Position numbers and translations under genes: made by a program. Under the pieces are notes generated by a model, which saw nothing but the letters and a program-made list of their open reading frames with translations, was not told the origin of the DNA and made no database searches. Below, one piece after another: positions 21,991 to 35,737 of a stretch of DNA of 64,000 nt. The stretch is from Garcia nutans. Lineage: Eukaryota; Streptophyta; Magnoliopsida; Malpighiales; Euphorbiaceae. The stretch lies in the NCBI GenBank assembly GCA_947685225.1, contig CANTUV010000051.1:6262001-6326000 (forward strand). The letters are read 5' to 3'. Positions within the stretch are counted from its first letter, which is position 1. Each line of letters opens with the position of its first letter.

Positions 21991-24900
21991 ACGCGCCCTT
22001 ATATTCCTTCACATCGTCCTTGTGAATATCCCTTTTGTCTGGTCTTCAAATTTCGACAGAATATTCCCCCCTTTCTTTATTTTTTTTCATTAATTTTGTG
22101 AAAAATCGAAACCGAGGGGTCGTGTTTTTAAAAACCCGACTACTAAATTAACATTAATATTTATATATTACCATAAATTTGTCTAACTGGTACAATTTTT
22201 TTTAAAATCATTGATGTTTCAGAATTTATCAATTTCAATACAAAAATAAAAAAAAAATCCCTCATTATATTTATTACGATTGATCTTTTATTCATATTAT
22301 TATGCGGCAACCAAATAAAATGATAAATCTTCTTCAAAAGAAAAATAAAATGATGAATAATTACGTTAACCTTTAATAAACTAATAAAAACTTTTCTATT
22401 TGTTCATATTTATTATTATTTTTTAAAAAAATTTACTTAAATTGAATGTGTATATACTTGACCAATAAAAAAATAATTATAAGAGTAATTATAAATAAAT
22501 AAATAATTTTACTAATCGGATACATTTGTACTGTTTTCTTATTAATTTTTTTTATATTAAATAAAATGGATAAATTAATTTTCACTAATAAACAGTGGGG
22601 CAGGCCTGAGGCATTGAATTCCTTTGGTCAGGTTCAAGTGTAAAACCAATCACATGGAAATGGCGTGGGTGACCTCATGTTGCTGCCTCTCTACATATAA
22701 TTATGTTTTTGCCAAAAGATTAGGTAATTATTTAATTTAAAATTAACCACACCCATACCCATAGAATATTTTATCTTTATAAACTTTCATATTCAAGTCA
22801 TGCATTCAATATATAATTTAATTCGAATGAAGTAATGGTTTTAATTAATTGACATTTAATATTCAATTTTAAATTTTTTTATATTTTTCTTTTTAATTTT
22901 ATCAAATATCATTATAATATTAATATATATCATATAATATAAAAAGAAAAAAAAAAAAAACAGTGCATCTAGTACCGTCTTTGGATTCTGGTTATTGGGG
23001 CCAAAACAAAAGCATCCCTACGGGGCAAACAGCCTATCTAAAACTTTTACCAAACACTTTCCTTTATAAAACAAGCCCAACTTAGGACCACTTCCCCTCT
23101 TCAAAGTTCCTCAAAGGCCCATATTAGACCACACATTTTTTTTATTTTTCTTTTTTTAAAAAAAGGATAAAAGTCTACAAATTATTATTAATATTTGATT
23201 ATTCATATTTAGTATAGTTTTATTTATTGTCTGTATATAGCATCATTCATAAGTCAAGACTGTATCAACTAGTCTTCCATATACATTCATATAATTAAGA
23301 GATGCTAATTCAAAAGCCTAGATACCATAACAATATTTTATTCTTCCATTAATAAATTTTTATTATGTGAGTGCTGCACCAACATCACTATATATATATA
23401 TATATCCTCCCAAAATATTTTTTCTGTATAAAAAAAAATAGAAGACCAAGAATTTTTTTTTAAAAATTAATTTTCATGGGATCTTAAATTTTTGCTAGTA
23501 AAAACTAATAGAAACATTAAAAAGGTTGAATTGAATATATAAAAAAAAATTTTGAACAATTAGGACCCCAAATTTAAATTTGGATATGAATGATTTCAGG
23601 AAAAAGGTTATAATTTGAATTTTGACCCAAAAATAAGGAATATATATATATATATATATATATGCATATATAAGAAAAGAAAGATAAATTGATAGTAACA
23701 TTAGTGTTGCTTCGTGAAAGGTGTTAGAATAATATTCAACAAAAGTCTTAATGCAATGCAACAAAAAAGAAAATTTATAAATAGAAGATTCTATTCTTTT
23801 TGAACCCAATATTATTTACCAATAATCTCTTAAATTACTGATCAAAGAATTCAAAATTCGAAATTCTTGTTCAAAAGGATAAAGAAAGAAGAGCAAAAAA
23901 AGAGTACTGATCTTCTATATATAATTAACTTTTTGCAATATTATATGAATGAACTATTCTTAAGCTTTATAGAAAGGTAATTAATGATGGATACATTTAC
24001 GGGTGTAAGGTTTTGTAATTCATAATAATAAGAATGATTAATTGGATATTTGTTGATCAGAAATTGATTGTTCCCATAAATTCTCTTTTTTGTAATTTCA
24101 TTTAATTTATAAGATCTTCTTCGTCAGACATTTCAAGGCATCTTATTATTAACTATTTTTATTTCTTGTTCATAAATAATTGCTAGCTAGCTGTTAATAT
24201 TTCTTTTCTTTTCTTTTTGATTTATTTATTTGGATGCTTCATTAATCTTATCGAATTAATAGAAATTTTGTTCTTTGATCTTTAATTTCATTTTTCCTAT
24301 CTTCTTCTTTTTTTTTTCTTATGACGATTCATTTTTTAGCCAGTTTTGTATATATATGCACACAAGAAAAATAAGAGAGAGAAAAAATAAAGGAAAATTC
24401 ATTTATTAATTTTTGCATATAAAATAATTTTCAATGATTTAAATTTAAATATGAAACGTTTTATTTTTTCATTAAAATTAATAAAATATATAAAATTTAA
24501 AATTTTAATATTTGAAAAAAAAATTTTATTAATTTTATGATTGAGTATAATATTATAAAAGCATGATTTTAATATTTGAATAAAAATTTTATTAGTTGTA
24601 TGATTGAGTTGTGGATGTAGAATATTATAAAAAGCATAAGATTAAATGATTTTTTATCATAACGAAATGAATATGATGTTAAAAGTGAAAGAGAAGCAAA
24701 AATATTGAAGATATATATATATAAGTAGGATACCAAAAACCTAACAAAATCCATAAGCAAGAGCATCCTCTTTTATCTTTTAAAAATCAAATTAAAGTAA
24801 GCATCTCATTAATTATTTTTTTATATTAATCATCATATATTAATTGTATTATTGCAAAATTAATGGACATCTTTGAATATATAATGTTAGTACTCCCTTT

Positions 24901-27900
24901 TTCTTCTCATTATGAATGCATAGATTAAAATAATTGAAAAGTTCATTGGTAATAATTTGCATATATATTATTTGATTAATTTTAATTTATTAATCTTCCC
25001 ATTTTTTTCCTTTCTCCAAATAAATAAATTAAATTAGTTAATTTTTTCAAAGAAAGTTTATACTGATGCAAAATTTACGAAACACACTTTTAAAATGGCT
25101 GAAAGTAGTTTGACCAAAGATAAGAGAAATGGCAGTGATGAATATTAGCATCTAAATTCTGAAAATGAGAGAGTGGAGAATGGAATTAGAATCACTTTGG
25201 TCGGCCTCTTAACAAAGAAAAAAAAAAGAAGAAGAAGAAGATGAAATTAAGATTGTCAATGAAGACTGGAATTTTTTAGAAATAATAATTGTGTTTAGCT
25301 CCATATATTTGTTGACCTGTTATTATCATATAATATAATTTCAAGACAATGTACACTTCTATTTTTATAAATGTATATATTATAAAATCAAGAATAATCC
25401 AACATATTCCCCAAAGTAATTAAATTTCCCACAATCTATAATTTAAACTAATTAATCCACTTTATATGATTCTATACTTACGTACTTAATATGGTTTCAT
25501 TAATTATATATATAATATTAATATGAATCTTCTTTTTCTTTTTCTTTTTCTTTTTCCATTTTTTTTCTTTCAAGATGTTCTTATCTAATGGCTTTATGTC
25601 ATGTTAGTTTAACACCATTAGAATTGAAAAGAAAAGTAAAATGAAAAATTGATTTATAAAAGATAAAATATAATTTGACCTAATTTGATTCAGAAACTTA
25701 TAATATATATTTAATTTTGATTTGAAATCCTTTTCTGAAAATGAATCCAATATATAATTAGGTCATTAACAATTTAAAATGAAATCATTTTGAATTCGAT
25801 CATCCGGCTTGACTCGTCTGTTATCTTCATTAAAAAAAAAATTACTTAAGTTGAAAGTGCAAGAGATTATGTACTTTGAAAAATTAATCTTGTTCAAACA
25901 AACAATAATTGAACGATATTAATTTACTGGATTGGGGTACAACGCTTAATTAATTTTGCCTTTGGATTTTGTAAATATTATCTATTTTCTATTATACGTT
26001 TATAGACTATAACCTTAATAAAATAAAGTCCAATTTTAATTAAGAACTTATTAACACATAGTAAAAAAAAATATCTGCAATACTTTTCTTTAAGTTAATT
26101 AGTATTTAATTGATTTTGACTGTGATTTGAAATTACAGCCATTTTACATGCTTCTTTTATTACTTTTCTTTAGAATTTAAAGATATTTTTATGTGTAAAA
26201 TTATATATTGGCAAACACCCTCCAATAACCTCTAAATATAAGAAAAATGTATAATGCATATTTATAATCTAAAAGAGAAGAATAAAAAAATAAAACTTAG
26301 TAGTTATCCAAGTAAAGAATGGACAATGAGTTCTTCGATTCGATAGCATTGCATTAATTTTAGTCTTAGAGCTCTGGAATTCCAAGTTGCCAAATGTAAT
26401 AAAGAAAATCGAATAATTTCTAAAAGAAAAATTAAAGAATAAATAGCTTAGACTATGGGAAAAAGTAAAAGCGACTTTTTAAAGAATATTTAAAAAATAA
26501 AATTATTTTTAAAAATATTTATTTTTTCTTTAATCAAAATAAATTTTCAGAGCTATATATTTAATGTATATCCCACTTTTAATACTATACATTTAGTATA
26601 TTTTTAATATTTTAAAATATATAAAATATTTTAAAAAATAAAAAGGTCATGTATAATATAATTTTTTGGGTTTTTTTTTTTACAAATTCACAAGAAAAAG
26701 CTCTTAATGCTGCAAAATTATCAGCCTCAAAAAATTTTATTAAAATACCAAATCTTTTTATGAAATTACATCAAATACTAAAAAGCTACAACAAATTTAT
26801 ATTTAACTTGTATTAGATTTATTATGTATAAACTACAGAATTGATGATTTTTCTATTATTTTGTTTCTGCAATAATTCAATAAACACAAATTTTCAAATT
26901 TTACTTTGGAATAGGTTAAATATAACATAAATTACATTTTGCATTAATAGTTTCATATAATATATACAAAGTTTATTATTAGATTATTATAAGTTTATTA
27001 TTCACCAAATAAAAATACTATTAACCATAATAAATCTTAGTTTATAAATTTATCAAATAGTTTATATTTTTTTATATACATAAGACAATAAAAAAAAACA
27101 TTAATCAAAGTTCTTGCAAATGCAAAAATAATAATATAAAAATAAAAAATTATCAGACACACTATAAAGTATACTAATAATAAACCAATAATATACTAAT
27201 ATTTGCTTAATAAACAGCAAGTCTTAGTCTTTACTATTTGTGGACAAGCCAGAAAATTGTAGGTTCTTCAAACATGATGTGCAAACTAACTTCAAATCAT
27301 AGGAATTATATAAATTTGCTTGGAGATATAGTTGTCTAATGGTTCTTTAAAATAGATTTGATATTGATGATTATTGATTCATGAGAGAATTTAATAATTA
27401 ATTATTGAGCTAGTATTTAAATGATCAGCTGTGTCTTTTATAATTGACATTTCTCCCTTTTTATAGCTCTTTCTTTCGATTTTTTCTCTTTATTTTGGCC
27501 ACTACAGTCACATTTCTCAACTCAAATACCATGTTCCTACGTTTCCTTGTATGTCCACATTCTTCTTCGCCCTCGTTGGTTTCCACAAATCACATCTTTC
27601 GCTCCTCTCATTTGATTGTTGGCAAGTGGTTTAGTTGCTTAACTTATTTGTCTCAACAGTGGCTTTACCATGATCCACGTCTCTCTCTTTATGGTTTATG
27701 CATAGTTTAGATTTCTCAAACATATTCTTCGAATGACCTAATTCGTCAATAAGTCTGATTCCTTGGCTTTACAACTGGACTTTTATGTTGTACTTTTTTC
27801 TTTTTCTGTGGCACTACTACTGTCTGCAAGGCCACATATTTTTCTTTGTATTTTTACTATTTTTGGTGAAAACAACTAATAATATACCCTAGTATATTAA

Positions 27901-30900
27901 AATTATAATTTTACAAGTAAATTTTTTAATCATAAAAAGCAAGAAAATATACAACAAAAAATTATGTTGATTCAAATAAGTTGCAGATCGGTATATAAAT
28001 AAGTTATATTTAGTTATAAATAAGTTATATTTAGTTCATATTAAGTTTATTATAATCAGTTTATAAATGAGTTATACTCAATATATATATATATATATAT
28101 TGAGTTTATTATACATAAATTGTAGAAATATTATCCAATATTTAAATTTTAATATTTAGTACCAAACTCACCTTTCACCTAACAAATAATTTGAATTATT
28201 TTCAAAAAAAAAAACAAATAATTTGAATTGAGCCTCATCTCTCCTCCAACCTCCGTTCACAAATAAAAACAGAATGTTTAAAGTCAAATGAAAAGGAAGC
28301 AACATTTTTGTTTTTTTAGTAACAGCAGAAAACTCCCTAATTCTACAGAAATGCCAATCATGCTGAAACAAAAAAAACTATCTATATTTTAATGAATAAG
28401 AACTTTCTATAACCACTAAATTCTACAAATTTATCATTAAAAAAAGCAGTAAACGACATTTTATTAATTAAATATGGACCATTATTTCTTTGAGGGAAAA
28501 TCTTATTTCTATGAAATAAAGAATCAAATAATTAGAGTGCAAAACAAAAATAAAAATCTAATTTGCTTATATATCAAGCATCAATAATAGATCTATAAAA
28601 AAAATAGTAGCAGATCTTTGACCTAAACCATTAAACCCAAAAAGAAAAATTGAAATGACAAATAGAAGAAGCCTAAAATCTGCTTTGGAGTTCAATTAAA
28701 AATAAATAAAAGATTAGATAAAAAATCTCAGTGAATAATCATCAAATCGACCATTGTAATCATCGTTTTCTTTGTGAAAGCAATAAGCAAAAAAAGAAAT
28801 AAAGAAACAGTAGATGATTAAAAATTTGATAATTTTAAAAGAACAATACTAATTCGGTATAAAAATAAAAAATACTTTTATAAATGAAAAAGCCCTAATA
28901 AAAAAAGAAAAGTTTTAAAAAAAATTATTAAATGCATTATTTTCCCTTTTTTTTTTTAAAAAAAAATACAATACTCGGGGCCACATTGAAATGGCTAATT
29001 ACATTTCTCAATATTTTTCAGGACATTTACAAATTTCCCTTAAAAATAAATTTTATTTTTAAAAATATTATAATTTCAAAAAAAAAAAAGAAAATACCAA
29101 ACTAATATTTTTTTTCAAAAAATACATCACTGCTCACTAAAATAAATTTTTTTCCTTCATAAATACCTCATCTCTCGTTTCAAACAATATTTTACTATAG
29201 TTTTTATCTTTTATTTTTCAGATTTTAATATTAAATAAATATATTCTACTAAAATAATAAAGATTAATATTTTAAATTGTACCTTCAACCAATAAAATAT
29301 ATTAATTTTTTATAAAAAAATTAATTTTAATTACAAATAATAAACTCACAAAAAATAATATATAAAAGTTATATATATATAAAAAATATAATTAGAAATC
29401 ATTAAATTTATTTTTAAATAAATTTTATACGATATACGCTTAAAAAATTAAAAAAAAAATATTAATTTTGTTATGTAGATATTATATAGACGTTGCATAT
29501 ATATTTTGTATATGTTATGTAAATTTTATAAATTTTATATAGATGTTGTGTATATGTTATGCGTTTATTGTGTATGTTATGTATATATAAAATTAAAAAA
29601 TATTAAATAAATTGTGTAAATATTTTATAGATGATGTATATATTTTTTGATGTATGATTTTTATATATCACTATTTATTGCGTGTGTATTTTATATATAT
29701 TTATATTTTTTATGATATTGAGAATATGACAAAAAATATTATTTATAAATAAAAAGTATAAAAATAAAAAAAATAAAATAGAAAAAAAATAAAAATGACT
29801 ATAATGAGTGTAGAAATCGCTAAAATTAAATTCTTATCTCTATACAAAATAAATTTATAACAATGGTGAATATGGTTAAATCTACGTAGAATTGATTATC
29901 TAATTAAATTTTTTAAAAAAATAAAAACAATAAAAACTAAATGGGAAATTTTATAATAAAGAATTAAAATTAAATTAAAATTAAAAATCAAAATTAAAAA
30001 TTAAATGATTGCTAAGATAAATTAAAAATACCAATAAAAATAAATTTAGTTGAATGAATAATCTCAGTTTCAATTCTTAGATTGATTCTTAATTCAAATA
30101 TTTATTCTTTTTAATTTTTAATAAATCAATTTTAGTGTTGGAGGCGCTCGCAGATATCAATTATTTTTTAGATTTTGAATTAATTAGGAGGCACTCGCTA
30201 ATTAATTCTTTTTAGTAACTAATTATATAGAAATATTCTTAAATTTTAATTTAATAACACCCTTAAAAATTAGAAAATTTTAATTATAATAAATAATTTT
30301 AACTGTATGATTTATTTATTTAGATTATATATTAAAAAATAAAACCCAAACTGACTTGCACACAGGGTAATTTCCTCAACTTCTTAATAATTTAAAAAAG
30401 GCTTTGCCTTAATGGGCCAGCCCGAAAAGGAGATTTAGTAAATCCAACAGAAGTGCACAGCAACTGCGAGGGAATCAATGAGTCAACAACTGGTGTGTGA
30501 GTACAGCAATTATAGGTAAGCAAGCTAAAAAACAAAGCCAACCCTTCCATTATCAAATTTATTTGTTTGTTTTTGTTAATATAGAAATGGCATTAAAGAA
30601 GCAGAGGAAGAGGTTGAATGCATCTATAGACAAATGGCGAAAACAAGAGTATCCCTTCTTAACATTTTGAATCATTAGTTAAAATAAGTTACTTTGTATC
30701 AACTCCTGATCAACACAATTTTGTACCTTAGAATTCTTTGAGTTCAAATTGTATATAGATAGCAAAATGAAGAGTAAATATTAACATGCTCAGTTGTCAA
30801 AATTTCCCTCAATTTTGCCTATTCATCCTTCCAATCTATCTTCCTTTTGCAATTTTATATTATTTTTCAAAGCAAAAATTTTAAACTGTATTTATACTGT

Positions 30901-31258
30901 TGCGTTTTGAATGGGTTGTTGAGGATACAAGGAAACATTAACATCAAATATATATATATATATATATGTGTATATAAGAGTAAATTAGAGTGGGAATAAT
31001 ATTAATTTAGATGGAAATCGTTAGTTATGAGGAGTCTAATATTCAAAATTATGGTCAGATAAATTGAGAGAAAACTTGAATATCTATACTCTGTCTTTAC
31101 TCCAGCAAAATTGTTACCTTTCCATCACTATTTGCAAAAACAAAGCATGTCACTGCACCTGTCGAACCGGAGTCTATTGTTTGGAACGTACAGATTGGTA
31201 TAAAAGCAGAAAAATAACATATTATTTATATAAAAAAATAGAGATGCCTGTGCATCTA
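21991..31258. other. 9-kb AT-rich region without recognised gene
   Basis: No reading frame with family motifs on either strand. Contents are A/T homopolymers, TA microsatellites (23391-23405, 23639-23664, 28083-28102, 30949-30968), a TTTTTC run near 25531-25560, and a small direct repeat (AAGTTATATTTAGTTAT, 28002-28040). Longer frames, such as one at 27444-27710 on the plus strand, are hydrophobic by base composition and match nothing I know. Confidence 0.5.
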
Positions 31259-31330
31259 GCGTTTGTAGTCCAACGGTTAGGATAATTGCCTTCCAAGCAA
31301 TAGACCCGGGTTCGACTCCCGGCAAACGCA
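31259..31330 (+). tRNA. trnG-UCC: tRNA-Gly (anticodon UCC)
   Basis: 72 nt with a perfect 7-bp acceptor stem (GCGTTTG/CAAACGC) and discriminator A. Anticodon loop CTTCCAA with TCC at 31292-31294. Internal promoter box A TAGTCCAACGG and box B GGTTCGACTCC are intact. A T5 terminator starts at 31331. No intron. Appears functional and nuclear. Confidence 0.97.
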
Positions 31331-31421
31331 TTTTTCATACTTTTTCAATTATCACTTATCAGTTAGAATTCGGCAAACGCATTTTTCATACTTTTTCATT
31401 TATCACTTATCAGTTAGAATT
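31320..31421 (+). repeat. 51-bp tandem duplication of the tRNA 3' end and terminator
   Basis: 31320-31370 and 31371-31421 are nearly identical: both begin CGGCAAACGCATTTTTCATA and end TCAGTTAGAATT, differing at about one base. The first copy contains the tRNA 3' strand and terminator; the second duplicates them downstream. Confidence 0.93.
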
Positions 31422-31481
31422 CCGCCAAAAAGGATAAAAAATTCCGTTAAAGCCATCGCCATATCGTGTTTCCTCCCTTCC

Positions 31482-33393
31482 ATGGCCTCTCTTCCCTTCA
31501 ACGTTATGCCAAACCCAAAATTTTTTCTTTCCCAACCCGCAAAATCTCACAAATTAACTCAAACCCGTCTCTCAAATCTTCAATTTCAATCCAGCCACCA
31601 TCACTTTCTGTACAGATCTTATGTCCACGACATTTCTTCTCTATGTAGATAAGGTCAAATTCAATCAGCTTTGAGCCTACTTACATAGATGGAGCTTAAA
31701 AATTTCCTAGTTGGAGCCCAAGTTTATGGTCAGTTGCTTCAGGGATGCGTTTACGAGCGCGATCTCGATACTGGTCAGCAAATTCACGCTCGAATTATCA
31801 AAAATGGTCATTTACATGCTAGAAACGAGTATATTGAGACAAAATTGTTAATTTTGTATGCGAAATGCGATTGTTTAGAGATTGCAATTAGTTTGCTTGG
31901 CAGATTACGAGTGGATAATGTGTTTTCATGGGCTGCTATTATTGGTTTGTACTCTAGATTGGGTTTTAATGAAGATGCTTTAATGAGTTTGTGTGAAATG
32001 ATGGATTATGGGATTTTGGCTGATAATTTTATGTTGCCTAATGTTTTAAAGGCTTGCGGTGCATTACAATGGATTAGGTTTGGGAGAGGAGTTCATGGTT
32101 ATGCAGTGAAGATGGGTTTGGATGGATGTGTTTTCGTTTGTAGCAGTTTGGTGGGTATGTACGGAAAATATGGGTTTTTAAAGAATGCAAGGGAAGTGTT
32201 TGATAAAATGCCCCAGAAGAATGTGGTTACATGGAATTCAATGATTGTGGGTTATGTTCAAAATGGATTCCATGAGGAAGCAATTGAGATGTTTTATGAT
32301 ATGAGATCATAAGAGATTGAGCTTAGCTGAGTTACTTTATCTGGCTTTCTTTCTGCTTCAGCTAATTTGGGTGCAATTGAAGAAGGTAAGAAAGGGCATA
32401 CAATTGCTGTCATAAGTGTATTTGTGTTACTATCTTCGGCAGTTCAATTTTGAATTTCTATTCTAAGGTCGGATTGATTCAGGATTCTGAGTTAGTTTTT
32501 AGTAGGATGCTTGAAAAAGATGTGGTGACATGGAATTTGCTCATCTCTAGTTACGTGCAATATGAGAAAGTTGAAAAGGCACTTAATATATGTCGTCTGA
32601 TGAGGTTAGAGAATATGAAATTCGACTCAGTAACTCTCGCTTCCATATTATCTGTGTGTGCTAATACGAAAAATATGAAACTTGGTAAAGAAGGGCACTG
32701 TAATTGCATAAGAAACAATCTTGAATCTGGTGTAGCAGTTGCAAGTGGCATCATAAATATGTATGTAAAATGTGACAGAATTGATGATGCAAAAGTAGTT
32801 TTCAATTACAAAGATCTTACAATGTGGAATACACTATTGACTGCTTAGAGTTGGCGAGACCTTGAAGCTTTTCTATCAAATGCAGTTGGAGAGCATGCTG
32901 CCAAATGTGACATCTTGGAATTCTGTTATTTTTGGATTTCTCAGAAATGGTCAGGTCAACGATGCCAAAGCTACATTCCAAGAAATGCAGGCCGTTGGTG
33001 TCCATCCTAACCTAGTTACGCTGACTACTCTTATCTCTGGTCTTGTTCATAATGACTTGGGCAATGAGGCACTTCTGTTTTTTTCAGAAAATGCAAGAAT
33101 ATGGGATAAGACCCAATACTGAAAGCATCATTAGCACAATCTCAGCATGTGCAGATGTGGAATCATTGCTGTATGGAAAAGCCATGAATGGCTATATTAT
33201 AAGGCATGACCTTTGGTCACAAATTCCAATTGCAAATGCTTTGGTGGATATGTATGTTAAATGTGGAATAATGAACCAAGCAATTTTTGATATGATTTTA
33301 GGCAAAGAAACACCCAAATATAATGCAAATGGTCTCCACTTACCACTGATGCATGATGTATGTTGGAGCTATAGGAAATCTTGCCTTGCCTGA
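31482..33393 (+). pseudogene. CRR21: CRR21-like PPR protein pseudogene
   Basis: The intronless sequence tracks Arabidopsis CRR21 (At5g55740), a PLS-class pentatricopeptide protein needed for editing of chloroplast ndhD. It starts MASLPFN at 31482, and successive PPR motifs follow (GCVYERDL, HARNEYIETKL, NVFSWAAIIG, FGRGVHGYAVK, KDVVTWNLL, NGYIIRHDL). Lesions seen: in-frame TAA near 31648 and TAG just before 31689; TAA and TGA near 32310-32330; a frameshift at about 32410-32440; a stop and frameshift near 32846-32860; an extra T in a T-run near 33085. After about 33300 the similarity fades, and the C-terminal third with its E domains is absent. It cannot encode a working protein. Confidence 0.9.
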
Positions 33394-34034
33394 GCTTCTT
33401 GGCTCTCAAGGAGGAAGGAAATAGAACGGACTAAACAACATTCACTAACAAGTTACCTGCTTGCAATTATGAGTGAAAGTTTGGAGCTGTTTTTGGATAG
33501 TCTTGATTGCGATGTCAAAACCAAGTTGGGAAAACTGATGATGATGTAAGTTGTATTCTTTTGTCTAGTAATGGAATCTGGATGAAGCTTTTGGGCTTAT
33601 CCTCACCATGCAACATAAGAAAGATTCAATGTGAGATTAAATTCTCAGATTACTTATCTAATGTGCATACAGCTGAACTGGTGAGCGGTGAGATGGGCAT
33701 AAAAAATAAGGGGATTCAAAAGGACAATTCCAGAAGATTCTTAGATGCATCTGAATTCAGAACCAAATAATATCCTGCAAATTTGGCACATTGTGGATCA
33801 CAACAAAAATTTGTGAAAATCCATGGCCATTCGCTTTATTGAATTTGAAATACCAATTGATAGAATTTTATCTACTTCTAAGTCCAAGTCTGTGATGTTG
33901 AGAACGATGAAATGCTATCAAAAGCCCTATAGGACAGACATTCAGCCAGAACGAAAATAGGACTACCACAATTTGCAAAAGTCTGTAAACCTTTTGCCAT
34001 TGAAGATCCACCAATTGCATAGAATTTGAAAGAA
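33394..34034. other. Unassigned sequence after the PPR pseudogene
   Basis: Moderately GC-balanced but with no recognised gene. A plus frame at 33507-33770 has no family motif. Confidence 0.4.
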
Positions 34035-34308
34035 AAATGAATAAGGAGGATAAAAAATGTCATGACTCTACTTGCCCTGGGTGGAAGGGTTGGCAAAAAC
34101 ACAGGGAGTATGTCAGCGAGGTCCCAAGCTTGAACCACCGAGACCTCATTAGTTTTAAGCATTGTATATATCACGTGTGGAGCCATTTTATAAACTCAAA
34201 TTTAAGTAGGGGAGTCTGGTGATAAGTTGCTAGGCTAGTCTTCCGGGATTTAACTTGTTTGGTGGTCGGTCTTCAGCAGTAAGTAAGGATTCCTCGTTAT
34301 TAAAAAAA
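34035..34308 (+). mobile_element. SINE-like element with A-rich tail
   Basis: The segment has a box B-like core inside GAGGTCCCAAGCTTGAACCACCGAGACCTC (first 20 bases at about 34118), then GTCTGGTGATAAGTTGCTAG and GGTCTTCAGCAGTAAGTAAG, ending in ATTAAAAAAAAG at about 34300. Similar tail blocks occur in plant SINE families. Box B is mutated from GGTTCGAACC. The borders are estimates. Confidence 0.4.
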
Positions 34309-34980
34309 AGTCAAGACTCTAATGATCTGCAAGGCAACTCAGACATTATTTTAGATAGTTCAGTATATAAATACCCCGAAACACCAAAAACTGGTTTTGC
34401 ATGATTTCGAGTTGCATTGACTAGTTTGGAATAATAAAAAGCTAAAAATGGAGGAGATTACTTCTCTTAGGTTTTCAAGCTTGCACTACATTCAAGTTCT
34501 TTCTTGTCATTTTTTTTCCCAATTCCAGCTGAGCCATAAATGCCATATTAGTTGGAATATTTTAAACCTAATTTAATCTTTTTTTAGTGACATTTACCTT
34601 ATAATATTCATAATATCAGCTAATTTTGATTCTCTGGATCCTTTTTCCCCTGCCTGCATCACATCAAAAGTACACAGCAAAAAAAGTAAATTCATATATC
34701 TGAAATATGAGAAATATGAAATTCACGTACTAATTTGTTTGAGTTATGTTCTCTCTCTCTTTCTTTGTGTTTTTTAATTGGATTTTCATAACAGGTTTGA
34801 ACCAGTAATTTCTCAGCTTTAAAGACAACTTTATAATTTGAAGAACTTTTAAGTTGCCAACTCAGGAAATGGCCGACAACTTATGGTTTCTGCAAAATTG
34901 GCAGCACAAATTTTTAGTTTCTTGTCTTTGTCAACTAAAAAAAAAGCCTAGAACAAGCATCTACAATTCTTATATATATA
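34309..34980. other. Intergenic DNA left of the Tat element
   Basis: No gene seen. Ends in a TA run (34971-34980) into which the Tat element inserted. Confidence 0.5.
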
Positions 34981-35367
34981 TGATGACAAAGTGGACTGTA
35001 GGACTCTAGTTTAGATCAAAAAGTTTGGGTGCACCTGTCGCCGACTATTCTACCTATCAAGTCAGAGGAGGGACCGAGCTCCAATGGGGAGACTCCGATA
35101 CTTAAGTCAAAAACAAGCAAATTGATCGAACTATAATGAGAAGAAAGGAAAGTTTTTCAGATCCTTTACCTGTGGGGGTATATCCTTATATATAGTGGAC
35201 GGATGTAGGGCCATATCTATTTGGGTTAGCTGATTTTCAGGATGTTACCATCATTGCTTCTTGTCACATCATACCAATTACAGTCCAGACAGAGACGAGT
35301 TTGATTATGTGAGTAGATTGAGTCAGGAGATGCACTGAAGTCCAGTGCTCTCGTTCGGGTGGTATCA
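34981..35367 (-). repeat. 3' LTR of the Tat element
   Basis: 387 bp. In sense it is preceded by a purine tract (GTGGGAAGGGAC, minus strand, about 35370-35381). Confidence 0.9.
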
Positions 35368-35519
35368 TAGTCCCTTCCCACTGGATTGACATTTATGGCA
35401 GGTGTAGTGACAGTGCCGGAGTGACATTATTATGGAGAACACGTGCCATGATCCAGTGAGTGCGATGTTTGGGTTGCTGGACATTATTAGGGCAGGAAAA
35501 GAAAATAGTTTTTGCGCCC

Positions 35520-35737
35520 TTCACAGTAAATGGGGTTGTCTATAAATAGGGGTACAGGGGGCATCCATTCGAAGCATAGCAAGTGCTCTAGAGTTCAGTT
35601 GCTTAAGGAAAATTTGCGCGGTGTTATTAAGTTCGGTTTTTGGTGAGTAAAAGTTTGATAACTGATCAGGGCTTTGAGCAAGAATGGTGAGTAACACTTT
35701 TATAAATTGAGTTTTGTAACGTTTTATTATATATAAA
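35520..35737 (+). promoter_or_regulatory. Candidate promoter and leader of the antisense gene
   Basis: A good TATA box, GTCTATAAATAGGGG (about 35538-35552), lies on the plus strand, opposite to element transcription. The following 180 bp are leader-like, with GT-donor-like GGTGAGTAA at about 35642 and 35693. The first ATG of the antisense frame is at 35738. Confidence 0.5.

Noticed and set aside
23639..23664. TA microsatellites here and near 28083, 63119 and 63245
   Set aside because: Ordinary in AT-rich plant DNA; no special structure.
27444..27710. 88-codon hydrophobic frame
   Set aside because: T-rich DNA translates to Phe/Leu/Ser-rich peptides; no homology or gene structure seen.
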